DNA of 64,000 nucleotides, taken from assembly GCA_002338655.1 (NCBI GenBank), contig DDIU01000012.1, positions 4,137 through 68,136 on the forward strand. Reading direction: 5' to 3'. Made by a program: the position numbers and the translations under genes. The stretch's first letter is position 1. Each line of letters opens with the position of its first letter. Positions 35,220-43,573 of this stretch are shown in pieces. The stretch comes from Flammeovirgaceae bacterium UBA1842 (GTDB taxonomy: Bacteria; Bacteroidota; Bacteroidia; Cytophagales; Cyclobacteriaceae). The notes below the pieces were generated by a model. The model made no database searches. It was given only the letters and a program-made list of their open reading frames with translations, and was not told where the DNA came from.

Positions 35220-35912
35220 ATGTTAAAGTTAGTGGTTCTTTCAGGGGCAGGGGTAAGTGCTGAGAGCGGAATTCCTACTTTTAGGGATGCAGGGGGTTTA
35301 TGGGAAGGGCATGATGTAATGGAGGTGGCTTCCCCTCAAGGATGGCAAAAAAATCCGGAATTGGTCCTTGACTTTTATAACAAAAGAAGAGCAGCTGCTG
35401 CTGCGGCAAAACCCAATGAAGGGCATTTGGCCCTAGCAAGCTTGGAAGAAGATTTTGATGTGACTGTTATCACTCAAAATATTGATAACCTACATGAGCA
35501 AGCAGGCTCATCCAATGTCATTCATCTTCACGGACTGCTGTCACAAGCCAGAAGCTCCATTGATGAGAATATGATTTATGACATTGGTACTAAGGACATT
35601 AATCTCGGTGACCTGTGTAAAAAAGGGTCACAACTTAGGCCAAATATTGTTTGGTTTGGAGAGATGGTGCCCATGATAGAGAAAGCAGCTAAAATCAGTG
35701 AACAGGCGGACATTTTTATTGTGGTAGGCACTTCATTGGCTGTTTACCCAGCAGCCAGTCTCATAGATTATGTGCCTTATACCAGTAAGATCTATGTGGT
35801 GGACCCCAACATGCCTTATATAAAAGATAAGCATAATATTAAGTTGGTAAATGCAAAAGCCACTACTGGCTTAAAAGAGATAGCTGTAGAATTAAAAGCT
35901 AATTATCACTGA
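35220..35912 (+). CDS. Sir2-family NAD-dependent deacylase
   Basis: 230 residues. NAD-binding motifs GAGVSAESGIPTFRD and TQNIDNLHEQAG and the catalytic His in VIHLHG are intact, with RPNIVWFGEMVP after the small domain. FYNKRR keeps the Tyr-x-x-Arg pair linked with desuccinylase/demalonylase activity in SIRT5-type enzymes. The four zinc Cys of the small domain are missing: only one Cys (GDLCKKG) is present in that region. The role is removal of acyl groups from lysine. It overlaps the convergent TlpA-like gene by 14 bases. Confidence 0.92.
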   Translation: MLKLVVLSGAGVSAESGIPTFRDAGGLWEGHDVMEVASPQGWQKNPELVLDFYNKRRAAAAAAKPNEGHLALASLEEDFDVTVITQNIDNLHEQAGSSNVIHLHGLLSQARSSIDENMIYDIGTKDINLGDLCKKGSQLRPNIVWFGEMVPMIEKAAKISEQADIFIVVGTSLAVYPAASLIDYVPYTSKIYVVDPNMPYIKDKHNIKLVNAKATTGLKEIAVELKANYH

Positions 35913-36486
35913 CCCCTTCTGATAATTTATCCAAAAAATTAATAAAGGACTTCTTGTCATAATTGGCCATTCCCACCTCTTTTGAAACAATTTGGCCTTC
36001 TGGGGAAATCACAAATGTAGATGGAATGGAGGGGACTCTGAATACATCTGGAACCCTGCTAGCGGCCATAAATACTGGAAAGGTAAACCCTTTCTTCTCT
36101 ATGAATTTCCGGGCTTTATCCTCTGAATTGTCCGTGGAGAGCATCACAAATACTATTTTATCTTTGTCGACCTTCTCATATAGGCTTTGAATGCCAGGCA
36201 TCTCTGCAATGCATGGAGGACACCATGTGGCCCAAATATTCAGGAATATTACTTTGCCTTTGTAATCAATCAGGTTAACAACTTCACCGTTGAGGTTCTT
36301 TAATTGAAAATCAAAATCTGCATCTTCCGGATTCTCTGATATTTCAGTATCTGCCGTGATTAGACCAGTAGATAAAATGGCCCTCTGGGCAAAGGCAGCT
36401 ACATGAGTATGGAGACCCGTTAAGTAAAGCACTAAAAATATAGCTCCTATAATGCCCCACGATTTTAATTCTTTCTTAATGTTCAT
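35899..36486 (-). CDS. Membrane-anchored TlpA-like thioredoxin
   Basis: 195 residues from the ATG at 36486; the longer frame to 36525 starts at TTG. An N-terminal membrane anchor (about 10-27, WGIIGAIFLVLYLTG) is followed by a redoxin domain with WATWCPPCIAEMPG, the CxxC active site, and FVISPEGQIVSKEVG. The family reduces or isomerises thiols outside the cytoplasmic membrane, often for cytochrome c maturation. No partner gene is adjacent. It shares a 175-base divergent region with tex. Confidence 0.9.
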   Translation of the reverse strand: MNIKKELKSWGIIGAIFLVLYLTGLHTHVAAFAQRAILSTGLITADTEISENPEDADFDFQLKNLNGEVVNLIDYKGKVIFLNIWATWCPPCIAEMPGIQSLYEKVDKDKIVFVMLSTDNSEDKARKFIEKKGFTFPVFMAASRVPDVFRVPSIPSTFVISPEGQIVSKEVGMANYDKKSFINFLDKLSEGVSDN

Positions 36487-36555
36487 TGTTCCGAATTTAA
36501 GTAAAGTAAACACCAATGGCATCAAAGTAATTCACCTGTAGGTTAACATATTTAA

Positions 36556-36578
36556 AATGTGGACAAAAATCCCACATT
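36556..36578. promoter_or_regulatory. Inverted repeat between tlpA-like and tex genes
   Basis: AATGTGG at 36556-36562 and CCACATT at 36572-36578 with a 9-base spacer, in the divergent promoter region. It could be an operator or a small hairpin; no regulator is encoded next to it. Confidence 0.35.
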
Positions 36579-36605
36579 AAGTCGAAAAATTTAACGAATC
36601 GGGTC

Positions 36606-36634
36606 ATGGCTCTAAGCCAATATTTTTACATTTG
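36606..36634 (+). promoter_or_regulatory. Promoter of tex
   Basis: TACATTTG at 36627-36634 is a full match to TAnnTTTG. The base triplet at the -33 distance is ATG (36606-36608), one base off TTG, with an 18-base spacer. The leader to the ATG at 36662 is about 20 bases. Confidence 0.55.
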
Positions 36635-36661
36635 TCTACTTGACTGGATAACAAATTAATA

Positions 36662-38908
36662 ATGATTGATAATACACTTAAAGTAGCGAAAGAACTTAAT
36701 ATTAGCCACAAACAGGTAGAAGCGGTGGTAGCCTTATTGGACGAGGGAGGCACTGTACCTTTTATTTCAAGGTATAGAAAAGAGGCCACGGGCAGTTTAG
36801 ACGAAGTACAGGTAGCCGCAGTTAGAGATAGGGTGGAGCAGCTCCGTGAGCTTGATAAACGGAGAGAGGCCATTCTTAAGTCCATTGAGAAACAAGAAAA
36901 ACTAACACCAGAACTTGAAGCACTAATAAACAAAGCAGAAACCTTATCAGAGCTAGAAGACATCTATTTACCGTATAAGCCGAAACGAAAAACCAAAGCC
37001 AGTGTGGCAAAGGAAAAAGGTCTTGAGCCTTTGGCAAAATTAATATTTGATCAGAAATCAATTGATGTGGAATTAGAAGCATCAAAATATATTGATGATG
37101 AGAAACTGGTAGCCAATGCTGAAGAGGCATTGCAAGGGGCGAGGGATATTATTGCAGAATGGATCAATGAGAATCAGGAGGCTAGAAAGGTCATGCGAAA
37201 GCTCTTTGAAAAAGAAGCCGTCATCACCTCAAAAGTGATTAAAGGGAAAGAAGAGGGGGGGCAAAAGTTTAAAGATTATTTTGAATGGGAAGAATCGATA
37301 GCAGCCACACCGTCACATCGTTTATTGGCTATGCGAAGGGGGGAGAAAGAAATGATTTTAGCCTTAGATATTGCCCCGAATGATGAAAAAGCAATAAATC
37401 TGCTTCAGGAGCAATTTGTTTCCAGTAAAAACCAAGCATCCGAGCAAGTGGAGTTGGCGGTAAGTGATTGCTATAAACGATTGTTAAAACCTTCGATGGA
37501 GACTGAGCTGAGGGTACTCAGTAAACAAAAGGCCGATGAAGAGGCGGTAAATGTGTTTGCTGAGAATTTGCGAAAGTTGTTATTAGCCGCACCTTTAGGA
37601 CAAAAAAATGTACTCGCATTAGACCCTGGATTTAGGACGGGCTGTAAGTTGGTGGTTCTTGATAAACAAGGAAAACTTTTGCACAATGATGCCATCTATC
37701 CTAATGAACCCCAAAGGAAAATAGCCGAGTCTAGGGCAATTGTAAAACAATTATGTGATCAATATGAGATTGAGGCGATTGCCATAGGAAATGGAACGGC
37801 CGGTAGGGAAACGGAAAAATTTGTCAAAGATCTCAAATTACCCGCCTCTATTTTAATATTAATGGTGAATGAAAGTGGTGCATCCATCTACTCTGCTTCT
37901 GACGTAGCACGTGAAGAATTTCCAACACAGGACATTACTGTAAGAGGAGCCGTGTCCATTGGTCGAAGGCTAATGGATCCATTGGCTGAATTGGTAAAAA
38001 TTGATCCGAAATCAATAGGTGTGGGGCAATATCAACATGATGTAGACCAGAATTCTTTAAAGCACGGCCTTGATGATGTGGTAATGAGTTGCGTTAACTC
38101 TGTAGGGGTTGAGCTCAATACGGCAAGTAAGGAATTACTTTCTTATGTATCTGGTTTAGGGCCGCAGTTGGCTAAGAGCATAGTAGAATTTAGAAATGAA
38201 AATGGACCTTTTGCTATTAGGGCAGCTTTGACCAAAGTCCCCCGGTTAGGAGATAAGGCCTTTGAACAAGCTGCGGGATTTTTAAGGATTCAAGGAGCTA
38301 AAAACCCATTGGATAGATCGGCCGTTCACCCAGAGAGTTATCATATCGTGGAAAAAATGGCTAAAGATCAGCAATGTTCCGTTCAGGATCTTATAGATAG
38401 TGTTGAGTTGAGAAATAAAATCAATTTGAAAAACTACGTAACGGATAAAGTAGGTATGCCTACATTAACTGACATCATTGAAGAGTTGGCACGTCCCGGT
38501 CGTGATCCCAGGGAAAAATTTGAAGCGTTTGCTTTTCAAGAAGGCGTTAACCATATAGAAGATTTGAAAGTAGGGATGAAATTACCGGGGTTGATTACTA
38601 ACGTTACTAATTTTGGGGCATTTGTGGATATTGGGGTGCATCAGGATGGCCTTGTACATATCAGCCATTTGGCAGATACCTTTGTTAAAAATCCTGCTGA
38701 ACACGTTTCTGTACAGCAAAAGGTAAATGTGACTGTAATGGAGGTAGATGTATCAAGAAAGAGGATTGGATTGTCCATGAAAAGTGACCCATTTGGTAAG
38801 AAACCAGTAGTTAGGCAGTCGTCAAAACCAAAAAAACAAAAGGAATCCGTTAATGAAGGAGACTTACAACAAAAATTGAATGCACTGAAGGGTATGTTTA
38901 ATGGATAA
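36662..38908 (+). CDS. tex: Tex-family S1 RNA-binding protein
   Basis: 748 residues. Tex order is complete: N-terminal helical HTH region (KELNISHKQVEAVVALLDEG, FISRYRKEATGSLDEVQV), YqgF-like nuclease fold (VLALDPGFRTGCKLVVLD), helix-hairpin-helix pairs (VGVELNTASKELLSYVSGLG, KVPRLGDKAFEQAAGFLRI) and an S1 domain near the C-terminus (GMKLPGLITNVTNFGAFVDIG). Tex binds nucleic acids and affects transcription and RNA turnover. The Lys-rich tail after S1 is usual. Confidence 0.97.
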   Translation: MIDNTLKVAKELNISHKQVEAVVALLDEGGTVPFISRYRKEATGSLDEVQVAAVRDRVEQLRELDKRREAILKSIEKQEKLTPELEALINKAETLSELEDIYLPYKPKRKTKASVAKEKGLEPLAKLIFDQKSIDVELEASKYIDDEKLVANAEEALQGARDIIAEWINENQEARKVMRKLFEKEAVITSKVIKGKEEGGQKFKDYFEWEESIAATPSHRLLAMRRGEKEMILALDIAPNDEKAINLLQEQFVSSKNQASEQVELAVSDCYKRLLKPSMETELRVLSKQKADEEAVNVFAENLRKLLLAAPLGQKNVLALDPGFRTGCKLVVLDKQGKLLHNDAIYPNEPQRKIAESRAIVKQLCDQYEIEAIAIGNGTAGRETEKFVKDLKLPASILILMVNESGASIYSASDVAREEFPTQDITVRGAVSIGRRLMDPLAELVKIDPKSIGVGQYQHDVDQNSLKHGLDDVVMSCVNSVGVELNTASKELLSYVSGLGPQLAKSIVEFRNENGPFAIRAALTKVPRLGDKAFEQAAGFLRIQGAKNPLDRSAVHPESYHIVEKMAKDQQCSVQDLIDSVELRNKINLKNYVTDKVGMPTLTDIIEELARPGRDPREKFEAFAFQEGVNHIEDLKVGMKLPGLITNVTNFGAFVDIGVHQDGLVHISHLADTFVKNPAEHVSVQQKVNVTVMEVDVSRKRIGLSMKSDPFGKKPVVRQSSKPKKQKESVNEGDLQQKLNALKGMFNG

Positions 38909-38953
38909 ACCATATAATATTACTTAAATTGCCAGTTAATTAGGCTTTTAATT

Positions 38954-40765
38954 ATGAGAAAAATCGAAGTACTGTTGGCTCTTTTGGTGTTTTTTTCGTT
39001 GGAAACCCAAGCCCAAAAAATAAAATACAAGGATCTATTTTTCCTGCTTGAAACTGGCAAATATGATGACGGTGAACCTTTACTGAAAAAATTCCTAAAG
39101 GAAGATAAAAATGCAGACCATGCGAACGCCAACTTACAAATGGCCTTTATTTTTAATAAAAAGGTGGATGATGGCGATGTCCTTCTAAAATCGGATGAAT
39201 TGATTACCAATGCGGATACGGCCTTGATCTATTATGGATTGGCACTTAAATATATTGATGAAAAGGAGATCAAGAAAAATGACGAATATTATCAGGCTTA
39301 TCAAAGGCGGGATATTAGAACGGGCAAATTCGGTATAAAATTGGCCGATGTTCAATTTGATTTAGAAAAGAGGATATCAAGCCTGAAAGACAAGAAGGTC
39401 AAAGTACAAGAACTTCAGGTTTACTATCAAAGCACCCTCAGCAATTATAATGAGGCACTGGAAGGGTTTAAACAGATAAGGAAGGATTTCCCTACACAGA
39501 AAATCCTTTACCTAAGGTCTAATGAAGACTTGCTGGTTAGAATAGGAGAGGTGGAGAATAAATCGAAGTTGGCACTTCAAAATTTTGATTCGTTTCAAGC
39601 AACGCTTAAAAAAATTGAGAAGGCGGGTTATGCACCAGCTTTGCACATGAGAGACATCATTGACTATGAAAAAGATGGCTTGACCAACATCGATCTTACT
39701 TCTGACAATATTAAATTTTGGGATTATGAAAAATGGGGGGAATCAGTAAATGATGCTATAAAAAACAATATTACCCCACTTAGATCTGAATTGGTTGCCT
39801 ACGACCAGTCATTGAATCAATTGCTGGATCGACTAGAGACAGACTCTATGTCAATGGCTGATAAAATCAAGCCATCATCAGCCATAGTAAGTAAACTGAG
39901 AGAATACGATAGTGACCCCTTACCTGAGGCCATATTTAACTTGAAAAAAGCGGAAATAATGATGAAGTCATTGGAGATGGATCATTTAAATTCCAGGGAT
40001 AGTGCAGATGTGATTTACCAGTTAAATTATACCAATACAAAGCTCGGATACGTGAGTAATATGGACAGTTTAATAAGTTTATTGATAGCTAGAAATCAAG
40101 CGGAAGATGAACTCAATTATGCCAATTTTATTAATAATGAATTTAAGAGTGCAGCTGGATTACAGGTTTATATTAAATCAAAGTTGGACAAGGTGCAGGA
40201 AGAAAAAAGGAATACGGAGCTTCAGTTTGAAAAATTGGCTGAAAGGTCAAAATGGTTAATTGATGATCAGGATAGTATTCCGATTTTTAAGGAAGTCGAT
40301 CTAGCTCAAACTAAATATGTACCATTGCTGATTAATAATCAATTGACAGCGGGCTTGTATTTTTCTGGGAAGACCCCAGCGAAAGGATATTTTGCAGCCA
40401 TTAACAACAAACGTGTTCCAACCCTAAAGGTCATATTTGAAGTAGATACGGAAAATTTTAAAAAGCAAAATCTGGAAACAATAAAGACCCTTATTTCAGC
40501 AGATGATGACGGCCATGTGTTTTATTTAATGTTTTACAGTCAAATGCCTGAAAAGGAGGAGTTTGCTGCAAGTGTTTGTAAAATTTATTCATCGGATGGG
40601 CTAGCCTGGGAAAAAGATATTACTCTGGCTACTGCACCTAAAGAAATGGTGATCAATGGTAATACTGGTGATTTGATAATTGATTATGATAAAGCAAATT
40701 ATCTGGGTACCCAGCCGATTGCCGATAGGTTAGTGCTCGATAAAAAAGGACAGATAAAAAAATAA
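38954..40765 (+). CDS. Exported protein of unknown function
   Basis: 603 residues with a signal peptide (about 1-21, ending ETQAQK). The first third is helical and TPR-like (LLETGKYDDGEPLLKKFLKED, NADTALIYYGLALKYID), the middle has coiled-coil stretches, and the last 150 residues look like beta strands with GHVFYLMFYSQMP and TLATAPKEMVINGNTGDLIIDYD, possibly a partial propeller. I do not recognise the family. It begins 45 bases after tex on the same strand and ends in a shared hairpin. Confidence 0.8.
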   Translation: MRKIEVLLALLVFFSLETQAQKIKYKDLFFLLETGKYDDGEPLLKKFLKEDKNADHANANLQMAFIFNKKVDDGDVLLKSDELITNADTALIYYGLALKYIDEKEIKKNDEYYQAYQRRDIRTGKFGIKLADVQFDLEKRISSLKDKKVKVQELQVYYQSTLSNYNEALEGFKQIRKDFPTQKILYLRSNEDLLVRIGEVENKSKLALQNFDSFQATLKKIEKAGYAPALHMRDIIDYEKDGLTNIDLTSDNIKFWDYEKWGESVNDAIKNNITPLRSELVAYDQSLNQLLDRLETDSMSMADKIKPSSAIVSKLREYDSDPLPEAIFNLKKAEIMMKSLEMDHLNSRDSADVIYQLNYTNTKLGYVSNMDSLISLLIARNQAEDELNYANFINNEFKSAAGLQVYIKSKLDKVQEEKRNTELQFEKLAERSKWLIDDQDSIPIFKEVDLAQTKYVPLLINNQLTAGLYFSGKTPAKGYFAAINNKRVPTLKVIFEVDTENFKKQNLETIKTLISADDDGHVFYLMFYSQMPEKEEFAASVCKIYSSDGLAWEKDITLATAPKEMVINGNTGDLIIDYDKANYLGTQPIADRLVLDKKGQIKK

Positions 40766-40783
40766 GCCCATTTAGGGCTTATT
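40761..40783. terminator. Bidirectional terminator hairpin
   Basis: AATAAGCCC (40761-40769), loop ATTTA, GGGCTTATT (40775-40783). The stem overlaps the stop codons of both convergent genes; A-run and T-rich flanks allow termination in both directions. Confidence 0.75.
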
Positions 40784-41234
40784 GCTTTCCGACAAGTTTT
40801 AACCAATCGTGATACCTAACATCGATTCTATTTTTAATGGTTTCATAATGCTCCCATGAGTCTTTAACATGATATATGGAGGGTAGCTTCTTTACCAGTA
40901 CTTCGTCATAGTCATTGCGATACAAACCACCACCATAATAGTAGTAAGTAAACATGTTACCGTTTTTGTTGAACAACTCAAATCCAAGATAACCATCCCA
41001 GATTTCACTTAAAATCGTACAGGAGATTTCCCGTCTTTTAAATCTAAAGATTTGCATATCGGCCTCTTCTTCAAAATATTCTGAATAAAGGTCATTGTCA
41101 ATCACCCATCCTAGGTACATGCCTATATGAACATACGCCTGTTCTATGGGAAGCGAATCAGGGAAATTGCCAAGAAAATGGCTTTTCGCATTATCGTAAA
41201 TCGTTTTTTGAATCTCAGTCTTTTTATCTATCAT
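40779..41234 (-). CDS. DUF7832-like cytosolic protein
   Basis: 151 residues from the ATG at 41234; the upstream TTG at 41252 is less likely. The segment AYVHIGMYLGWVIDNDLYSE resembles the DUF7832 signature. Aromatic-rich LSEIWDGYLGFELF and FTYYYYGGGLYRNDYDE follow. No signal or membrane helix. Relatives are often encoded near toxin or immunity genes, but no toxin is adjacent here. The stop lies inside the shared hairpin. Confidence 0.65.
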   Translation of the reverse strand: MIDKKTEIQKTIYDNAKSHFLGNFPDSLPIEQAYVHIGMYLGWVIDNDLYSEYFEEEADMQIFRFKRREISCTILSEIWDGYLGFELFNKNGNMFTYYYYGGGLYRNDYDEVLVKKLPSIYHVKDSWEHYETIKNRIDVRYHDWLKLVGKQ

Positions 41235-41275
41235 CTTGTCAACTTTAAACAAATTGAAATATACTCATTTGCCTT

Positions 41276-42508
41276 TTAATGGAAAAACATATAACCAAAA
41301 ACTATTGCCGCAATTATTCCTGCAAGATCGGCAATTAATCCCGCAGTTATGGCATACCTAATGTTTTTGATGTTAATAGAGCCGAAATAAACCGCTACAA
41401 TATAGAAGGTTGTTTCCGTTGCTCCTCTAAAAACACTGGCCATTTGACCTACAAATGAATCTACCCCATGTATTTTTATGGTCTCAATCATCATGCCCCT
41501 AGCAGCTCCGCCACTTAAAGGTTTCATAACAGCCACCGGCAAAGCATCTACAAAATCAGTGTTCATACCTGTAGCAGCCACAACAAACCTGATACCCTCT
41601 ATCAGATATTCCATTGCACCAGAAGCCCTGAAAACACCTATACCTACAAGAATAGCAATGAGGTATGGAATGATTTTAATGGCTATCTGAAAACCATCTT
41701 TGGCACCCTCAATAAAGGTATCATAAAGGTTAATCCGTTTTCTAACACCTAGAAACAGAAAACACATTATAAGTGTAAAAATAATGAAATTACTGGCTAC
41801 GGTAGATATTTGCCCAATCTCTTCTTGGCTTAACTGGGTTAGATAATAAACCAAAGAACCAATGATAAGGGTAAGGCCCCCTAGATAAGCAAGTATTACT
41901 TTATCAAGAAGATTGATTTTTTGATAGATAGATACTGTAATTAGGCCAACAATAGTGGAACAAAAGGTGGCCAATAATATGGGCATAAAAACATCAGTAG
42001 GATTGGTTGCCCCCAGTACTGATCGATCTACCAATATGGTCAATGGAATAATGGAAAGTCCTGAGGTGTTCATAACTAGGAACATGATTTGTGCATTGGA
42101 AGCCTTGTCCTTGTCAGGGTTAAGCTCCTGCATCTCATTCATGGCCTTCAGGCCAAGTGGGGTAGCGGCATTGTCCAAACCAAGTATATTGGCGGAAAAA
42201 TTCATAATGATCGAGCCCGCTGCTGGGTGATCTCTTGGTATTTCAGGAAATAACCGACTGAAAAAGGGCCCCACCAATCTGGATAATATTTTTACCATTC
42301 CACCTTTTTCACCGATTCGCATAAGCCCTAACCAAAGCGACATTACGCCAGTTAAATAAAGTGATATCTCAAAACCGGTTTTTGACATATCGAAGGTAGA
42401 GTTCACCATAGCGGTGAATACTTCAGTATCTCCAAAAAAGAAGAGTTTAACTAATGCAACAAGAAATGCAATAAAGAAAAACCCGATCCAGATATAATTG
42501 AGTACCAT
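41276..42508 (-). CDS. SpmA-SpmB fusion, nucleoside-recognition membrane protein
   Basis: 410 residues with about 10 membrane helices. The first half matches SpmA (MSLWLGLMRIGEKGGMVK, NFSANILGLDNAATPLGLKA) and the second half SpmB with a Gate/nucleoside recognition pattern (KPLSGGAARGMM, ATETTFYIVAVYFGSI). In spore formers the two are separate; Bacteroidota carry the fusion and do not sporulate, so the role is unknown, perhaps transport. It lies 51 bases after rsmE on the same strand. Confidence 0.9.
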   Translation of the reverse strand: MVLNYIWIGFFFIAFLVALVKLFFFGDTEVFTAMVNSTFDMSKTGFEISLYLTGVMSLWLGLMRIGEKGGMVKILSRLVGPFFSRLFPEIPRDHPAAGSIIMNFSANILGLDNAATPLGLKAMNEMQELNPDKDKASNAQIMFLVMNTSGLSIIPLTILVDRSVLGATNPTDVFMPILLATFCSTIVGLITVSIYQKINLLDKVILAYLGGLTLIIGSLVYYLTQLSQEEIGQISTVASNFIIFTLIMCFLFLGVRKRINLYDTFIEGAKDGFQIAIKIIPYLIAILVGIGVFRASGAMEYLIEGIRFVVAATGMNTDFVDALPVAVMKPLSGGAARGMMIETIKIHGVDSFVGQMASVFRGATETTFYIVAVYFGSINIKNIRYAITAGLIADLAGIIAAIVFGYMFFH

Positions 42509-42559
42509 AAGAATTTAAACTAATCAAAAAAGCTGAATAAAGTGATAATTCTATCCGGT

Positions 42560-43258
42560 TTAATCATTTATAAGATTAAGTATATGACAAGCAACCAATC
42601 CGGCAGTTTCTGTTCTTAACCTGCTCTTACCAAGACTTATTTTCTTAAAACCGGCTTTTTCTGCCTCCAGTAGCTCGGTATTGGAAAAATCACCCTCTGG
42701 CCCAATAAGAACATGGTAGCGATCATTTTTGCTAGCGGCTTCCTTAAGGTGCAATGGATTTGTACTGTCTACATAGCCAATGAATTTCTGTCCGGTAAGG
42801 TCAGCTTTCAAAAAATCAGAAAATTTGGTGATTGGGTTGATTTTGGGCAAACTGGCTTTAAGTGATTGCTTCATGGCACTAATGGCCTTTTTTTCAACTC
42901 GATCCAACTTTAGTTGTTGTCTTTCTGAGTTTTGACAGATCACAAAACTTAGTTCATCAATACCGATTTCTACAGCCTTTTCCACCAACCACTCAATCCG
43001 ATCGATGTTTTTGGTGGGGGCAATGGCTAGGTGAATGTTATACGCCCTTTTTTCTTCAGGGGATTTTTCCTTTATGGCTAGGAGGCATTTTTTACTATGG
43101 GCTTCTTTAATCTCACAGACATAAAAATTCCCTTGCCCGTCAATGATATTGATAAGGTCATCGGCCTTTTTTCTTAAAACTTTAATGCAATGCCTAGCTT
43201 CATCTTCATTTAGAAGAAATTGATCACCAGTAATATTTGGCTCATAAAAAAGTTGCAC
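42560..43258 (-). CDS. rsmE: 16S rRNA m3U1498 methyltransferase
   Basis: 232 residues, the normal length. The PUA-like N-terminus (LNEDEARHCIKVLRKKADD) and SPOUT knot end (YHVLIGPEGDFSNTELLEAE, ISLGKSRLRTETAGLVA) are clear, with KNIDRIEWLVEKAVEIGID between. It methylates U1498 of 16S rRNA using SAM. The start overlaps the stop of the acyl-CoA-binding protein gene by one base. Confidence 0.96.
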   Translation of the reverse strand: MQLFYEPNITGDQFLLNEDEARHCIKVLRKKADDLINIIDGQGNFYVCEIKEAHSKKCLLAIKEKSPEEKRAYNIHLAIAPTKNIDRIEWLVEKAVEIGIDELSFVICQNSERQQLKLDRVEKKAISAMKQSLKASLPKINPITKFSDFLKADLTGQKFIGYVDSTNPLHLKEAASKNDRYHVLIGPEGDFSNTELLEAEKAGFKKISLGKSRLRTETAGLVACHILNLIND

Positions 43259-43512
43259 TAGGCATACTTTTGATATAGGGAATCAACAAATTTTACATAC
43301 TCTGTCATGGCATCCTCTTTGGACTTACCAACTAGTTCTGCCCATGCATCATGCTTGGCTATTGCCTTGAAGTCAAACCCTCCTGGCCGTGACTCTGTGT
43401 TATCGCCATCAGTAGCCTGCTTATAAAGAGCATATAATTTTAATAATTCATCATTAGCAGGACGTTGAGGCAACTCCTTTGATTTTTTTACGGCATTTTC
43501 GAATTCTTGCAT
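43258..43512 (-). CDS. Acyl-CoA-binding protein
   Basis: 84 residues. The ACBP four-helix pattern is complete: FENAVKKSKELPQRPANDELLKLYALYKQATDGD, then GFDFKAIAKHDAWAEL and the YVKFVDSLYQKY end, quoted in parts. It holds long-chain acyl-CoA in the cytosol. It leads the ACBP-rsmE-spmAB unit, which begins after the citrate synthase terminator. ACBP is patchy in bacteria but regular in Bacteroidota. Confidence 0.95.
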   Translation of the reverse strand: MQEFENAVKKSKELPQRPANDELLKLYALYKQATDGDNTESRPGGFDFKAIAKHDAWAELVGKSKEDAMTEYVKFVDSLYQKYA

Positions 43513-43530
43513 AACTATAAAATAAAAAAA

Positions 43531-43555
43531 AGGCCAAGTATTTAGTACCTGGCCT
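43531..43555 (-). terminator. Rho-independent terminator of gltA
   Basis: On the minus strand AGGCCAGGTA, loop CTAAA, TACTTGGCCT, then a run of eight T. One G-T wobble in a 10-base stem. It lies 19 bases after the gltA stop and separates it from the ACBP unit. Confidence 0.85.
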
Positions 43556-43573
43556 ATTTATCAAAATTTGTTT

